From Pseudoalteromonas peptidolytica (GTDB lineage: Bacteria; Pseudomonadota; Gammaproteobacteria; Enterobacterales; Alteromonadaceae): a DNA stretch of 64,000 nt. Position 1 is the first letter of the stretch. Each line of letters begins with the position of its first letter. The stretch spans positions 1 through 64,000 of the forward strand of contig NZ_WEHZ01000006.1 of assembly GCF_012641745.1 (NCBI RefSeq). Reading direction: 5' to 3'. This document shows, piece after piece, positions 1 through 9,806 of the stretch. The translations under genes were made by a program, and so were the position numbers. A model generated the notes under the pieces. The model did not search any database, was not told where the DNA came from, and saw nothing but the letters and a program-made list of their open reading frames with translations.

Positions 1-473
1 ATGCTCAAGCAGTGTGAATGCGGCTTACCGAGTCAACGCAGCAAATTGAAAACCGCTGGCTGGAACGACAAATTTAGGGCACAGGTATTCTTTGGTTTAT
101 AAGTAATCAAAGTATGCTCCGCCCCTGTTAATAAGAGTGGGTGATAGCGCGAGCTAAGGAGAATGTAGTCTAGTTTTCTGCGATTGACTATTACAGAGAA
201 TTACAACTTAGGTGATTATAAAGAGGTTTACCTATACGCAAGTTTTACTGACAAATATTTGAAAATATACCGACTAGAGGAATTGCCTCGGAGGTGTTGA
301 GCGTGCAAAAATATATTCCTTTAAACTCAATAGAAAGCATACGTAAGAACGAAATCGGAGACTGCGAACGCTGGCGCAGATAGCTTAGCACTAGCAACCG
401 AAACATAAAATTGATAAAAATATGACTCGGGCACTTAAATTTTAAAAAAACCACTATGTAAAAGGAAATTTTT
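1..473. other. Left edge, no gene supported
   Basis: No convincing coding region is visible here. A short open stretch on the plus strand near positions 18-77 has a coding-like look but is preceded by an in-frame stop, so it could at most be the remnant of a gene tail. A 69-codon minus-strand frame at 245-454 resembles no family and is AT-rich. The region must contain the promoter of the LysE-type gene that follows; an AAAGGAAA ribosome binding site lies just before its start. Confidence 0.5.
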
Positions 474-1100
474 ATGGAGCTACACTCTCTCGCGTTATTC
501 GCTATTGCTTGCTTAGCAATTAACCTGATCCCCGGGCCTGATGTTATTTATATTGTATCTAACACCATGAAAGGCAAAATATCGGCAGGAATGCAGGCTG
601 CACTTGGTTTAGGTACAGGCTATTTTGTTCATACCATCGCTGCTTGTTTAGGATTGTCGGCAATTATTCTGAGTTCGGCTTTTGCATTTAGCGTGGTGAA
701 ATGGCTTGGCGCGGCCTATTTAGTTTATTTAGGCGTTCAATCAATACGGTCAATGTGGCGTGGCGACAGCCTGCTACAGCCGAAAAAACCAGAAACTCAA
801 ACTGGTAATGTTTTTATACAAGGTATTTTAGTCAGTGTACTGAATCCTAAGGTAGCCTTGTTCTTTTTGTCTTTTTTACCGCAATTTGTGGATCTTGCAG
901 CACCATCAACGTCGCTACAAATTTTAATACTAGGGATACTATTTAGTGTTTTGGCTACGGTTTGTAACTTAGCGTATGCAGTTGCTGGCAGCTGGTTGTT
1001 TAATCGACCTAATGCAACACGCTATTCTCGTGCTCTTGAAGGCGTTTCGGGCATGTTGCTACTAGGGTTAGCTGGGAAAGTTATCGTTAGCGAGAAGTAG
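474..1100 (+). CDS. LysE/RhtB family amino-acid exporter
   Basis: The 208-residue protein is an integral inner-membrane transporter of the LysE/RhtB family, which exports amino acids or their analogues. The N-terminal LIPGPDVIYI segment is the family signature (consensus PGP near residues 20-25), followed by about six hydrophobic segments and the conserved LNPKVALFFLSFLPQF loop near residue 125. Length is normal (about 205). An AAAGGAAA ribosome binding site precedes the ATG. It lies 43 bp upstream of an AraC-type regulator, and a second LysE-type gene follows that regulator, so the three probably form one export module. The substrate cannot be told from sequence. Confidence 0.9.
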   Translation: MELHSLALFAIACLAINLIPGPDVIYIVSNTMKGKISAGMQAALGLGTGYFVHTIAACLGLSAIILSSAFAFSVVKWLGAAYLVYLGVQSIRSMWRGDSLLQPKKPETQTGNVFIQGILVSVLNPKVALFFLSFLPQFVDLAAPSTSLQILILGILFSVLATVCNLAYAVAGSWLFNRPNATRYSRALEGVSGMLLLGLAGKVIVSEK

Positions 1101-1143
1101 ACTAGTGCAGGGTTACTGAACAAGATAAACCAGGTGGGGGGAC

Positions 1144-1944
1144 GTGGAAAAGTCTAAAATTTGGAAAGACAAGTCTGTTGTAGGGGTTGAGCTCTTATCA
1201 GCGCAGTATACCAAGTTTGAGTTTGCCAAACATTGGCATGATGAATTGGCCATCGGTGTGATAGAAGACGGCGCTGAAGGTATTCTCTATGGCGGGCAAA
1301 AGTTGATAGTGCCTAAACATCACATTGTGGCAATCAACCCCGCTGAGGTGCATACCGGGTTCCCCGGTGTGCCAAGTGGGTGGCGTTATCGGATGTTTTA
1401 TTTTGATCTCGCATTTTTACAGCAAGTTTTTGACAAAATGAGCGTGCACTTGGAGCCTGTCGTTAATCGCACCATTATTGATGATAAACGTCTGTTTTTA
1501 GGCTTGTTACAGCTTCATCAAGCGATGGAGCAAACGAGCTTCACGTTGACGAAAGAATCATTGTTATTGATAACCTTAGAACAGGTGTTTACCCAGTACG
1601 GTGAAGTAAACAACCCTGAACGCACCACTTTTATTGATACGCATAATGTGTTTCGTGCAAGAGACTATCTTTTTGACAACTGGCAGGAAAATATTTCACT
1701 CGATGAGTTAGAGGGGTTAACGAACAGTACTCGATTCCAGTTAATCAAAAGTTTTAACTCAACATTTGGCCTGACCCCGCATCAATTCCTCTTACAGATC
1801 AAAATACAAAAAGCCAAGAGTTTGCTTGCCAAAGGCATGACTTGTGTTGATACCGCGCTATTCTGTGGATTTTATGATCAAAGCCATTTTAATCGCAATT
1901 TTAAGCGGGCATACGGGGTATCACCATCTAATTACAAGTGCTGA
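1144..1944 (+). CDS. AraC family transcriptional regulator
   Basis: A 266-residue regulator with an N-terminal AraC-type cupin sensor (HWHDELAIGVIEDG near residue 31, NPAEVHTGFP near 75) and a C-terminal double helix-turn-helix (about residues 165-266), ending in the typical DTALFCGFYDQSHFNRNFKRAYGVSP signature region. It starts at GTG; the GGTGGGGG run just upstream is a strong ribosome binding site, and no nearby ATG fits as well. It sits between two LysE-type exporters on the same strand. By analogy with other AraC-LysE pairs it probably controls them in response to an amino acid or related ligand; this is inference from context. Confidence 0.9.
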   Translation: MEKSKIWKDKSVVGVELLSAQYTKFEFAKHWHDELAIGVIEDGAEGILYGGQKLIVPKHHIVAINPAEVHTGFPGVPSGWRYRMFYFDLAFLQQVFDKMSVHLEPVVNRTIIDDKRLFLGLLQLHQAMEQTSFTLTKESLLLITLEQVFTQYGEVNNPERTTFIDTHNVFRARDYLFDNWQENISLDELEGLTNSTRFQLIKSFNSTFGLTPHQFLLQIKIQKAKSLLAKGMTCVDTALFCGFYDQSHFNRNFKRAYGVSPSNYKC

Positions 1945-2037
1945 TATCTACACTTCAGGCGTATTTTCAATTTTGTACAAGACCAAACATTTCGATTTTT
2001 GTACTTTGTGTGCTTTCACAAAGGAGAAGTTTTGACA

Positions 2038-2649
2038 ATGAGTTTGTTTATCATTTGGTTTAGTGCCATGTTCCCGTTAATTTTTAGTCCAGGTCCTGCA
2101 AATATTGTATTTGCTGCATCAGGTGCCAATGTCGGAGTGAGACGTTCATTAGGACTCTTAGCTGGCGTTGACATAGTGTACGTCCTCAAGTCGCTCTTGG
2201 TAGGGTATGGCCTTGGTAAAGTGATTGAGTCTCACCCGATGGCTTTGAATTTTCTGCAACTGATGGGGTCTATTTACCTTATCTATATGGCGACGAAATT
2301 TTTTGGCGCATCTACGAACATTTCAGCAAGTGATAACAAAACACTAGGTTTTATGGATGGAGTATTACTGCAAGTATTGAACAGCAAAGGGTGGGTATTA
2401 GTTTTGATTATGTTTACGCTTTTTAGCGAGCAAGCGAATGATGCCTTCGGCGCTGCGGGAAATTTAATTCTGGTGTTATGGCTCGCGGTACTCAATATTT
2501 CAGTACATTTGGTCTGGATTAAAGCAGGTGACTTGTTGGCGCGAGTATCGAACAACCCTGTTTATAATAAATACTTGGAACGATTTTACGGTGGGTGTTT
2601 GTATCTTGTCGCGGTTTGGCTAATTTTCGATAATAAAATTTGGTACTGA
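2038..2649 (+). CDS. LysE/RhtB family transporter
   Basis: A second LysE/RhtB-type exporter of 203 residues. The family motif is present near residue 17 (FSPGPANIVFAASGANVG) and again as VLLQVLNSKGWVLVLIMF near residue 110, with about six membrane segments. The ATG at 2038 is chosen over an in-frame ATG 39 bp upstream because AAAGGAG lies at the right distance before it and the family normally begins close to the first membrane segment. It differs clearly from the exporter at 474-1100, so the two are not a recent duplication. A strong terminator follows and closes the locus against metG. Confidence 0.88.
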   Translation: MSLFIIWFSAMFPLIFSPGPANIVFAASGANVGVRRSLGLLAGVDIVYVLKSLLVGYGLGKVIESHPMALNFLQLMGSIYLIYMATKFFGASTNISASDNKTLGFMDGVLLQVLNSKGWVLVLIMFTLFSEQANDAFGAAGNLILVLWLAVLNISVHLVWIKAGDLLARVSNNPVYNKYLERFYGGCLYLVAVWLIFDNKIWY

Positions 2650-2665
2650 GATCTGGTATCAGCAA

Positions 2666-2697
2666 AAATAAAGGCTTCTAAATAGAAGCCTTTATTT
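2666..2697. terminator. Bidirectional rho-independent terminator
   Basis: A perfect 15-bp stem (2666-2680 with 2683-2697) with a two-base loop, A-rich on the left and T-rich on the right. It lies between the convergent LysE-type gene and metG, so it can end transcription from both sides. Confidence 0.9.
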
Positions 2698-2717
2698 GTA
2701 TATAAGTAATACGGTGA

Positions 2718-4754
2718 TTACATCACCCGCATACCAGGCTGTGAGCCTTCGTCTGGATTCAAGATATAAATCTCTTTACCACCAGGACCTGCCGCTAGCA
2801 CCATGCCTTCTGACATACCAAAACGCATCTTACGAGGCTTGAGGTTGGCAACCATTACGGTTAACTTGCCGATAAGATCTTCAGGTGAATACGCTGATTT
2901 AATACCCGCAAACACTTGACGTGTTTCGCCACCTAAATCAAGGGTTAACCTAAGTAGCTTATCTGCACCTTCAACATGTTCTGCGTTTGCAATTTTCGCG
3001 ACACGCAGGTCAACTTTAGCAAAATCATCAAATTCGATTTCTGCTGCGATTGGCTCTTTGGCAAGCGGACTATTTGGATCGGCTTCAACAGACTGACCAC
3101 CTACTTTCTTTTCGAGGCTTTCTTTAGAAGACTCAATCATGGCATTGACTTTATCAAGTTCAACGCGTTGCATTAGCGCTTTAAACTTATTGATTTCGTG
3201 ATTAACAAGGGCGCTGTCAATGCTCTCCCAAGTAAGCTCAGTGTTTAAGAAAGCTTCTACATTTTTCGCCATACCTGGAAGGATAGGTTTTAAGTAGGTA
3301 AGCAGTACGCGGAATAGGTTAAGACCCATGGAGCAAACATGGTGTGCACGCTCAAGAGTGTCTTCATTCTTTGCAAGCACCCAAGGCGCTTCGGCGTCAA
3401 TAAACTGGTTTGCTTTGTCAGCAAGAGTCATGATCTCACGTACAGCGCGGCTGTATTCGCGGTTTTCAAAGTGTGTCGCAATTGAATCCTTTGCAGCAAC
3501 AAAGCTATTTAGTAGCGCTTCGTCCATGACAGTATCGCTTAGTTTGCCACCAAACTTTTTGGTGATAAAGCCTGCACAGCGACTTGCTATGTTTACCACT
3601 TTGCCCACTAAGTCTGAGTTCACGCGTGCCGCGAAATCTTCTAGGTTTAGGTCTAAATCAGTAACACCACTGTTTAGTTTAGCAGCGTAATAATAACGTA
3701 AATATTCAGGCTCTAAGTGCTCAAGGTAGGTGCGAGCTTTTACAAAAGTCCCCTTAGACTTAGACATTTTAGCGCCATTTACGGTGACAAAGCCGTGAGC
3801 AAAAACATTATTTGGTTTGCGGAAATTAGCACCATCTAGCATTGCTGGCCAAAATAGGCTGTGGAAGTAGATGATGTCTTTACCGATAAAGTGATATAGC
3901 TCAGCATCAGAGCCTTCACCCCAAAACTCATCAAAGTTCAAGCCCTGTTTTTGACATAGGTTTTTAAAGCTTGCCATGTAACCGATTGGCGCATCCAACC
4001 ACACATAGAAATACTTGCCAGGGGCACCAGGTATTTCAAAACCAAAATACGGTGCATCACGGCTGATGTCCCACTGCTGTAGGCCATCTGCAAACCATTC
4101 GTCTAGCTTGTTTGCCATTTCAGATTGTAAACTACCTGAACGCAGCCATGTTTTTAACATGTCTTCAAACGCTGGCAAGTCAAAGAAATAATGCTCTGAA
4201 TCTTTCAAAATTGGCGTCGCACCAGACATCACAGATTTTGGCTCAATTAATTCTGTCGGGCTATAGGTTGCACCACAGGCATCACAGCTGTCGCCATTTT
4301 GATCTTCAGACTTACAGGTAGGGCAAGTACCAGTAACAAAGCGATCTGGTAGAAATATACTTTTTTCAGGGTCGAAGAGCTGCGAAATTGTACGCTTTTT
4401 AATATAACCTTTTTCGTCTAAACGAGTGTAAATAAGTTCACTTAGTTCACGGTTTTCATCGCTGTGTGTGCTGTGGTAGTTATCAAACTCGATATTAAAA
4501 TCGGCAAAGTCACGTTGACGCTCAATGCTTACCTGCTGAACCATTTCTTCTGGCGTAATACCTTGCTTCTGTGCATTTAGCATGATTGGCGTGCCGTGCG
4601 CATCATCTGCACAGACATAGTAAGCTTCATGGCCTTGTAGCTTTTGGAAGCGAGACCAAATATCGGTTTGAATATATTCAAGCAAATGGCCTAAGTGTGT
4701 TGGGCCATTTGCATATGGTAATGCACTGGTAATGAGAATTTTTCTCTTCGTCAT
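2718..4754 (-). CDS. metG: Methionine--tRNA ligase
   Basis: Methionyl-tRNA synthetase, 678 residues, attaching methionine to initiator and elongator tRNA-Met in the cytoplasm. The class I HIGH signature appears as HLGH at residues 20-23, the KMSKS loop as [10 protein letters not shown] near residue 335, and the zinc knuckle as CPTC...CDAC near residue 145. The C-terminal OB-fold tRNA-binding domain (about residues 575-678) makes it the long dimeric form, matching the E. coli enzyme of about 677 residues. It is divergent from mrp, an arrangement common in gammaproteobacteria. Confidence 0.98.
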   Translation of the reverse strand: MTKRKILITSALPYANGPTHLGHLLEYIQTDIWSRFQKLQGHEAYYVCADDAHGTPIMLNAQKQGITPEEMVQQVSIERQRDFADFNIEFDNYHSTHSDENRELSELIYTRLDEKGYIKKRTISQLFDPEKSIFLPDRFVTGTCPTCKSEDQNGDSCDACGATYSPTELIEPKSVMSGATPILKDSEHYFFDLPAFEDMLKTWLRSGSLQSEMANKLDEWFADGLQQWDISRDAPYFGFEIPGAPGKYFYVWLDAPIGYMASFKNLCQKQGLNFDEFWGEGSDAELYHFIGKDIIYFHSLFWPAMLDGANFRKPNNVFAHGFVTVNGAKMSKSKGTFVKARTYLEHLEPEYLRYYYAAKLNSGVTDLDLNLEDFAARVNSDLVGKVVNIASRCAGFITKKFGGKLSDTVMDEALLNSFVAAKDSIATHFENREYSRAVREIMTLADKANQFIDAEAPWVLAKNEDTLERAHHVCSMGLNLFRVLLTYLKPILPGMAKNVEAFLNTELTWESIDSALVNHEINKFKALMQRVELDKVNAMIESSKESLEKKVGGQSVEADPNSPLAKEPIAAEIEFDDFAKVDLRVAKIANAEHVEGADKLLRLTLDLGGETRQVFAGIKSAYSPEDLIGKLTVMVANLKPRKMRFGMSEGMVLAAGPGGKEIYILNPDEGSQPGMRVM

Positions 4755-4956
4755 AACGATTCCATGAATTTAGCGCGATCTTTTTAAGTGATGGTGCTGA
4801 ATTGGCTTACTTTTCACCTTATTGGCGCTCGAATGCACAAGTGCGTGAGGTGACTTACCTTTGTTCAGACCATGAACCGCGAATTGACTGGTTTTAATGT
4901 GTTGAATGTTACATAATTCCGAGGCTATTTTCATCACCCAGAGGAGTTTAATTTGT

Positions 4957-6060
4957 ATGTTTGGACTGGAAAAATGGTTTGCCAGAGGAAAAAATACCAA
5001 ACAAGCAGTAATTGAGCTTTTAAGTGGCTATCGCAGTGCTGCATTACCAGTGGGAATTGATGCGAATTGGGTGATTAAAGTACAAGAGTCAAACAAGCAA
5101 ATTCAAGTACATATTAACTTCCCGTTTGCTATTCAATGTGATCAAGAAATATCTAGCTACTTGAAGCAACATCTAAATAAGCCTGTTGAGGTGATATCTG
5201 ACGTTATTGTTGTCGGTCGACCAAAATTTAAAGCCATTAAACATATTATTCTTGTTGCCTCAGGCAAGGGCGGGGTGGGTAAGTCAACGACGGCGATTAA
5301 TCTAGCCTACGCACTGCGTGCTCAAGGCGCAAAAGTGGGTGTTTTAGATGCCGATATTTACGGGCCCTCATTACCAAGTTTGCTGGCTCTTGAGGACGAA
5401 AAACCTCAGGCAAAAGATGATAAAACCTTACTACCAATTGAAAAGGCGGGAATTAAAGCCATGTCTATCGGCTTTTTGGTTCCAGCAGAAAATGCCACAG
5501 TTTGGCGAGGTCCAATGGCTTCTCAAGCACTTACCCAATTGCTAAATGAAACAGAGTGGGGCGAGCTGGATTATCTGATTGTAGACATGCCGCCTGGCAC
5601 CGGGGATATTCAGCTTACAATGACGCAAAAAGTGCCAGCCAGTGGCGCTGTGATCGTCACTACCCCTCAGACGCTGGCGCTGGCGGATGCGCAAAAGGGT
5701 ATCGCGATGTTTGAAAAGGTGCAGTTGCCTATTTTAGGACTGGTTGAAAATATGAGTTACTTCAATTGTGAGCAGTGTGGCAGCCGCAACCAAATTTTTG
5801 GTCACTCAGGTGGTACTGCATTGGCAAGTCGATATGGTGTACCTTTACTCGCGGAAGTGCCGCTTAATGACCAAATCAGAGTAGCGACAGAACAAGGTAA
5901 AGATATTGTTGCTTTGACTCATCAGGCAAACCAACAAAACGAAACGGATAATCATGATATAGCCGATCATTATGTTGATTGTGCCCAACTGGTTGCCAGT
6001 ATGTTATATTATCAATCAAACTCAACGTCGGGTGTTGAGATTGTGATGACGGAAGATTAA
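4957..6060 (+). CDS. mrp: Iron-sulfur cluster carrier Mrp/ApbC
   Basis: A 367-residue P-loop ATPase of the Mrp/NBP35 family that holds and transfers iron-sulfur clusters. A short N-terminal MIP18-like part (about 20-85) is followed by the deviant Walker [10 protein letters not shown] starting near residue 103, and by the cluster-binding pair C271/C274 (CEQC). The ATG at 4957 is preferred to an ATG 51 bp upstream: GAGGAG sits 10 bp before it and the protein length then equals the E. coli homologue (369). The gene is followed 2 bp later by dcd, so the two are co-transcribed. Confidence 0.95.
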   Translation: MFGLEKWFARGKNTKQAVIELLSGYRSAALPVGIDANWVIKVQESNKQIQVHINFPFAIQCDQEISSYLKQHLNKPVEVISDVIVVGRPKFKAIKHIILVASGKGGVGKSTTAINLAYALRAQGAKVGVLDADIYGPSLPSLLALEDEKPQAKDDKTLLPIEKAGIKAMSIGFLVPAENATVWRGPMASQALTQLLNETEWGELDYLIVDMPPGTGDIQLTMTQKVPASGAVIVTTPQTLALADAQKGIAMFEKVQLPILGLVENMSYFNCEQCGSRNQIFGHSGGTALASRYGVPLLAEVPLNDQIRVATEQGKDIVALTHQANQQNETDNHDIADHYVDCAQLVASMLYYQSNSTSGVEIVMTED

Positions 6061-6062
6061 GA

Positions 6063-6647
6063 ATGAGATTATCGGATACCCACATTCGAGAAGCGATAGA
6101 ACAAAAGCGTATAGTTATAGAGCCTACGCCTGAACCAGATATGATTTCAGGGGTAACGGTAGATTTGAGACTTGGTAACAAGTTTAGAGTATTCCAAGAT
6201 CATGCCGCACCTTATGTAGATCTCAGTGGCCCAAAAGATCAGATCAATGCCGCGATGGAGTCAATCATGAGTGATGAAATTGTGTTAGAAGATGGTCAAG
6301 CTTTTTTCTTGCATCCTGGGGAGCTTGCGCTGGCGATGACGTTTGAAAAAGTAACGCTACCTGCTGATCTCGTTGGCTGGCTTGATGGCCGTTCGTCTTT
6401 GGCACGGCTAGGTTTAATGGTTCACGTTACCGCGCATCGTATTGACCCCGGTTGGTCAGGCAATATTGTTCTAGAGTTCTACAATTCAGGCAAGTTGCCT
6501 TTGGCACTTCGACCAAACATGAAAATCGGTGCGATGAGTTTTGAAACTATGACCTGCGCCGCTGAGTTTCCATACAATGAACGTAAAGACGCAAAGTATA
6601 AAGATCAAAATAGCGCCGTTGCGTCTCGCATCAGTGATGATAAATAA
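6063..6647 (+). CDS. dcd: dCTP deaminase
   Basis: dCTP deaminase, 194 residues, converts dCTP to dUTP and ammonia and so feeds thymidylate synthesis. The diagnostic block [21 protein letters not shown] near residue 110 and the [13 protein letters not shown] segment with the catalytic glutamate near residue 138 are intact, and the length matches E. coli Dcd (193). It begins 2 bp after the mrp stop codon, so it is the second gene of an mrp-dcd operon. Confidence 0.97.
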   Translation: MRLSDTHIREAIEQKRIVIEPTPEPDMISGVTVDLRLGNKFRVFQDHAAPYVDLSGPKDQINAAMESIMSDEIVLEDGQAFFLHPGELALAMTFEKVTLPADLVGWLDGRSSLARLGLMVHVTAHRIDPGWSGNIVLEFYNSGKLPLALRPNMKIGAMSFETMTCAAEFPYNERKDAKYKDQNSAVASRISDDK

Positions 6648-6682
6648 TTAACTTGAGCTGCTGGTAATTAATACTTACTCGC

Positions 6683-6696
6683 AGCTCACGTGAGCT
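6683..6696. promoter_or_regulatory. 14-bp perfect palindrome
   Basis: AGCTCACGTGAGCT is a perfect palindrome 35 bp after the dcd stop codon. It overlaps one arm of a 7-bp stem with 6655-6661. It could be a protein-binding site or one side of an alternative RNA hairpin pair; no T-run follows, so a simple terminator is unlikely. Confidence 0.4.
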
Positions 6697-7088
6697 CGGT
6701 TATTATCAAATTTTCTGGCTATCAATGACTGCCATTAACTATACGCAATTATTCTTTGATAGCCAGTCAATGCCATCACTCTATCTGCACAGTCGGTATT
6801 AAATGTTTTTCACCACACTGACATTTCAGACAACGAGGATATTTTAAGCGAACGCTACACGACAGCCCGCACTTATGATAGGCTCAACACGGCCCTCAAA
6901 TAAGGTGCAAGGAAAGGGCGATAAAATTATACCCGGCTGATAAGCTGTGTAGTTACATTAATCTTAGACTGTCTCTCAAACCTCTCCATAACGATTTAAA
7001 TTCAATAATATTTTTGCATTTACTCTGAACCTCACCATACTTATGTTAGTAGTCACCGTCATGGTGAACAGCAAAACGATTAGAAAAC

Positions 7089-7109
7089 AACCTGAGCTTC
7101 GGATAATTA
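7089..7109 (-). repeat. Short copy of dispersed core motif
   Basis: Read on the minus strand, this matches the core TTATCCGA..CTCAGGTT also found at 7281-7302, 13335-13357 and 58016-58037. It appears to be an isolated fragment of the dispersed intergenic repeat. Confidence 0.45.
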
Positions 7110-7194
7110 ATGTCGTTCTAGCTGCCGGTTTTAGCGCTAACTGCGTTGAATTGACTCCCAATAGCCAGCTATTGGTTCGTAAATTCGCCTTGTT

Positions 7195-7302
7195 GTCCCT
7201 AAAACTGTCTGGCTAGATAAGAGCGTAGTTTAATGTGGTCTCAAAAACAATGAGTTGACTCATTCGAGCTGACGCATTCCTTATCCAAACCTCCGGTTAA
7301 AT
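7195..7302 (+). repeat. Dispersed intergenic repeat, copy A
   Basis: This segment resembles 57944-58037. Shared blocks, in the same order, are CTAAAACT.TCTG.CTAGA.AAG, AACAATGAGTT and CATTCCTTATC.AAACCTC.GGTTAA. It lies directly before the EAL protein gene and may carry part of its leader. Neither copy encodes a protein. Confidence 0.65.
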
Positions 7303-7340
7303 ACGTAACTCGGTATAAAAGTGAAGCAAGGAGAAAAAGT

Positions 7341-9806
7341 ATGTGGCTTAGCGTAGCTAGATATGCCGCACTGATGCTCGCTACTATATATTGTGTGTTT
7401 ACAGCTGCATCTGTAACGCTTAACCAGTACACGCTAAAAGCAATAGATGGAAATCCCGAAATATCAGTGGGTTACGGCGCTTTCTCAGACGCTACGTTCA
7501 CAGCATCAAAGGGTACTGTGTCAATACCCAAGGGGGTTGACGTTTGGCTTCGTGTTCAAGTTCCCGAATCGATGCTAAACAGCAAAGTAGTGGTGTCTAT
7601 TGAGCGACCTTCGCTTGGTGGTGTAGAGTTTTACTTGATGGCGACAGATGATAGTTTATATCCTGTAAGTGAGCTTAATAATTCGGCCTCGCTACCCAAT
7701 CTTTCCCCTCATTTTATCTTTGAGCCGAACACGTCCAGCCGTGCTGTATTCGCCAAAATAAGTTCACCTTATGTTTCTACCTCAGAGGTCGAGATTATAC
7801 CTTACAGCAACTACGTGAAAACGACCAATGTACGGCTGTTTTTCATGGGAGTGTTTTTTGGAGTAATGTGCCTGATCAGTATTTTTATGTTGAGTACAGG
7901 AATAATTTCAAAGCGCACCAGTTTGCTCGCTGTCGGTGGGTATCTGTTATCTTTGGCACTATTATATGTTGCTCATAAAGGACTCACTGACGTTGTGGTA
8001 AGCTATCAAAATAGTGCTAATTTTATGCACTTTAGTGATAGTTTCATGTGCTTCTCACTTGGATTTTGTCTCCTGTTTTTTCATTATTTTCTGACGCAAA
8101 ATCGGCTAGCTAGAAAGTTCAAATCAGGAATCAAGTTGATAGCTGGAGTATATATTTTGATTGGGATTGCTGCTGCCGTTGCCAACGTTGATTTACCGTT
8201 TGCGATGCAGTCAACAATGGTTATTGTGGCAATCGTTTTGAGCGCCATTATTTTAGCTAGTCAAGATAAAAGCAATGCAAAAGAAGTGTATTTTTGTGTG
8301 GCGATTTGGTCTCCTATAGTGGCTGTATTAATAGGGTTTGCGGCAAGTCAGAGTATCAACAGTACCACAGAGCATGTGTCGATAGTGAATGACAGTCTAA
8401 TTGCTTTACACTTGATACTGCTGCTTTTGTTTGTAATTTGGCATGATGCTGAAAAAAGACGCATTTATATCCATTATGCACAATTTGATAAAGAAACAGC
8501 ACTTCCTAATAAGTTCGCTCTTTTCGGTGCTCTTGCAAAACTTGAAGAGCAGAATAAGCCCCATACGTTATTGCTTTTTAAACCGTTAATATTACCATCT
8601 ATTCGACTGAATTTTGGTCTGACGTTTGCGAATCAACATATTAGTAAACTCTTTAAAGAAGTGCATGAGCAAATTAATACGTATGGTAGTGCAGCTGTTG
8701 CAAATAAAGGAGATACACATATTTACCGACTGGAAGACCAAGTCTTCGCGATAGTGCTTGATGGTAAAATTGAAGTCAGTCAAGTTGAACAGTATGTTTG
8801 TATTTTATCATCCGTTTTTGAGGAAGGGGTGTGGTATAAAGATACCAAAATTGTCGATAGCTTGGATGTGGGTGTAGCAAATTATCCAATGCACGCCAAA
8901 ACAACTGAAAAGCTGGTACAACGCGCCTTGCAGGCGCTAAATACCAAAACGCACAATGGCCAACGATGGCACTTGTTTGACGTTGAAAGTTCAATGTCTA
9001 GTGAGCGTCAATTAAAATTGACCTCTTTTTTAAAAAGTGCAATAGAACAAGAACAGTTTAGCTTATTTTTCCAGCCTCAAGTTGACCTTAAAACAGGAAG
9101 AGTGTTTGGCTCTGAAGTGTTAATTAGGTGGTTGCAACCTGATCTTGGCTATATACCACCCGATGAGTTTATACCGATTGCTGAGTCATCCGGCCAAATC
9201 TACGAGATCACCGAATGGGTGGTGGAGCAGGCGTTAAAATACCAAGCTCAGATCACGAAGCAAATTCCTGAGCATGTAATTTCTATAAATGTCTCGGGAC
9301 GAGATCTTAGCCGCCGAGAATTATCAGTGCAGCTCATCACGCTTATCAATGAGTTATCACTTGCACCGTCTCAAATAATGATTGAAATTACAGAGTCTGT
9401 GACGATTGGTAATGAAACTGAGCTTAAAGGTATGCTTGATGATTATCGTTCGATAGGAGTCAAAGTTGCGATAGATGATTTTGGCACAGGATACTCATCG
9501 CTTGCTTACTTGAGTAAATTGGGTTTTGATGAATTAAAAATCGATAAAAGCTTTGTAATGGATATAGAAACCTCAAAAAGCAATCAAACTATCTGTAAAG
9601 CAACGTGTGATATGGCACATAGTTTGGGGTCAAAAGTGGTGGCTGAAGGTGTCGAAGATATCAATAGCTATATTCGCTTGCAGGCTTATGGCTGTGACTA
9701 CGCTCAAGGTTATTTTATTTCTCGGCCGTTACCGTTTAATGAGTTTTTAAGTTGGCTGGAAAAAGTTAACTCTGCTTCTGATATAAAATCGTTCCTAATT
9801 CGCTAA
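7341..9806 (+). CDS. 7TM sensor with degenerate GGDEF and active-type EAL domain
   Basis: An 821-residue membrane protein that probably degrades cyclic di-GMP. After a signal-like segment, an extracytoplasmic sensory part (about 25-165, 7TMR-DISM extracellular type) and seven membrane helices (about 170-380), a GGDEF-like domain follows in which the signature is degenerate (LEDQVF where GGDEF is expected), so it is unlikely to make c-di-GMP. The C-terminal EAL domain keeps EVLIRW at 592-597 and DDFGTGYSS from about 712, so phosphodiesterase activity is expected. A GCAAGGAG ribosome binding site precedes the ATG. Its 3' end overlaps the convergent gene at 9766 by 41 bp. Confidence 0.92.
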   Translation: MWLSVARYAALMLATIYCVFTAASVTLNQYTLKAIDGNPEISVGYGAFSDATFTASKGTVSIPKGVDVWLRVQVPESMLNSKVVVSIERPSLGGVEFYLMATDDSLYPVSELNNSASLPNLSPHFIFEPNTSSRAVFAKISSPYVSTSEVEIIPYSNYVKTTNVRLFFMGVFFGVMCLISIFMLSTGIISKRTSLLAVGGYLLSLALLYVAHKGLTDVVVSYQNSANFMHFSDSFMCFSLGFCLLFFHYFLTQNRLARKFKSGIKLIAGVYILIGIAAAVANVDLPFAMQSTMVIVAIVLSAIILASQDKSNAKEVYFCVAIWSPIVAVLIGFAASQSINSTTEHVSIVNDSLIALHLILLLLFVIWHDAEKRRIYIHYAQFDKETALPNKFALFGALAKLEEQNKPHTLLLFKPLILPSIRLNFGLTFANQHISKLFKEVHEQINTYGSAAVANKGDTHIYRLEDQVFAIVLDGKIEVSQVEQYVCILSSVFEEGVWYKDTKIVDSLDVGVANYPMHAKTTEKLVQRALQALNTKTHNGQRWHLFDVESSMSSERQLKLTSFLKSAIEQEQFSLFFQPQVDLKTGRVFGSEVLIRWLQPDLGYIPPDEFIPIAESSGQIYEITEWVVEQALKYQAQITKQIPEHVISINVSGRDLSRRELSVQLITLINELSLAPSQIMIEITESVTIGNETELKGMLDDYRSIGVKVAIDDFGTGYSSLAYLSKLGFDELKIDKSFVMDIETSKSNQTICKATCDMAHSLGSKVVAEGVEDINSYIRLQAYGCDYAQGYFISRPLPFNEFLSWLEKVNSASDIKSFLIR

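Larger units (their letters stand above)
6648..7340. other. Long intergenic region with palindromes and a repeat
   Basis: About 690 bp without a supportable gene. Near the dcd end, GAGCTGC (6655-6661) can pair with GCAGCTC (6681-6687), and the latter overlaps a perfect 14-bp palindrome (6683-6696), so the pairings are mutually exclusive. A separate 10-bp inverted repeat, CTGGCTATCA/TGATAGCCAG, lies at 6715-6724 and 6757-6766. The right end holds copies of a dispersed repeat (7089-7109 and 7195-7302). A 61-codon minus-strand frame at 6976-7161 resembles nothing known. Confidence 0.6.

Noticed and set aside
245..454. A 69-codon minus-strand frame at the left edge
   Set aside because: AT-rich, low-complexity composition and no recognisable motif; likely chance.
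6976..7161. A 61-codon minus-strand frame before the EAL gene
   Set aside because: It lies among repeat fragments, has no ribosome binding site and no family resemblance.
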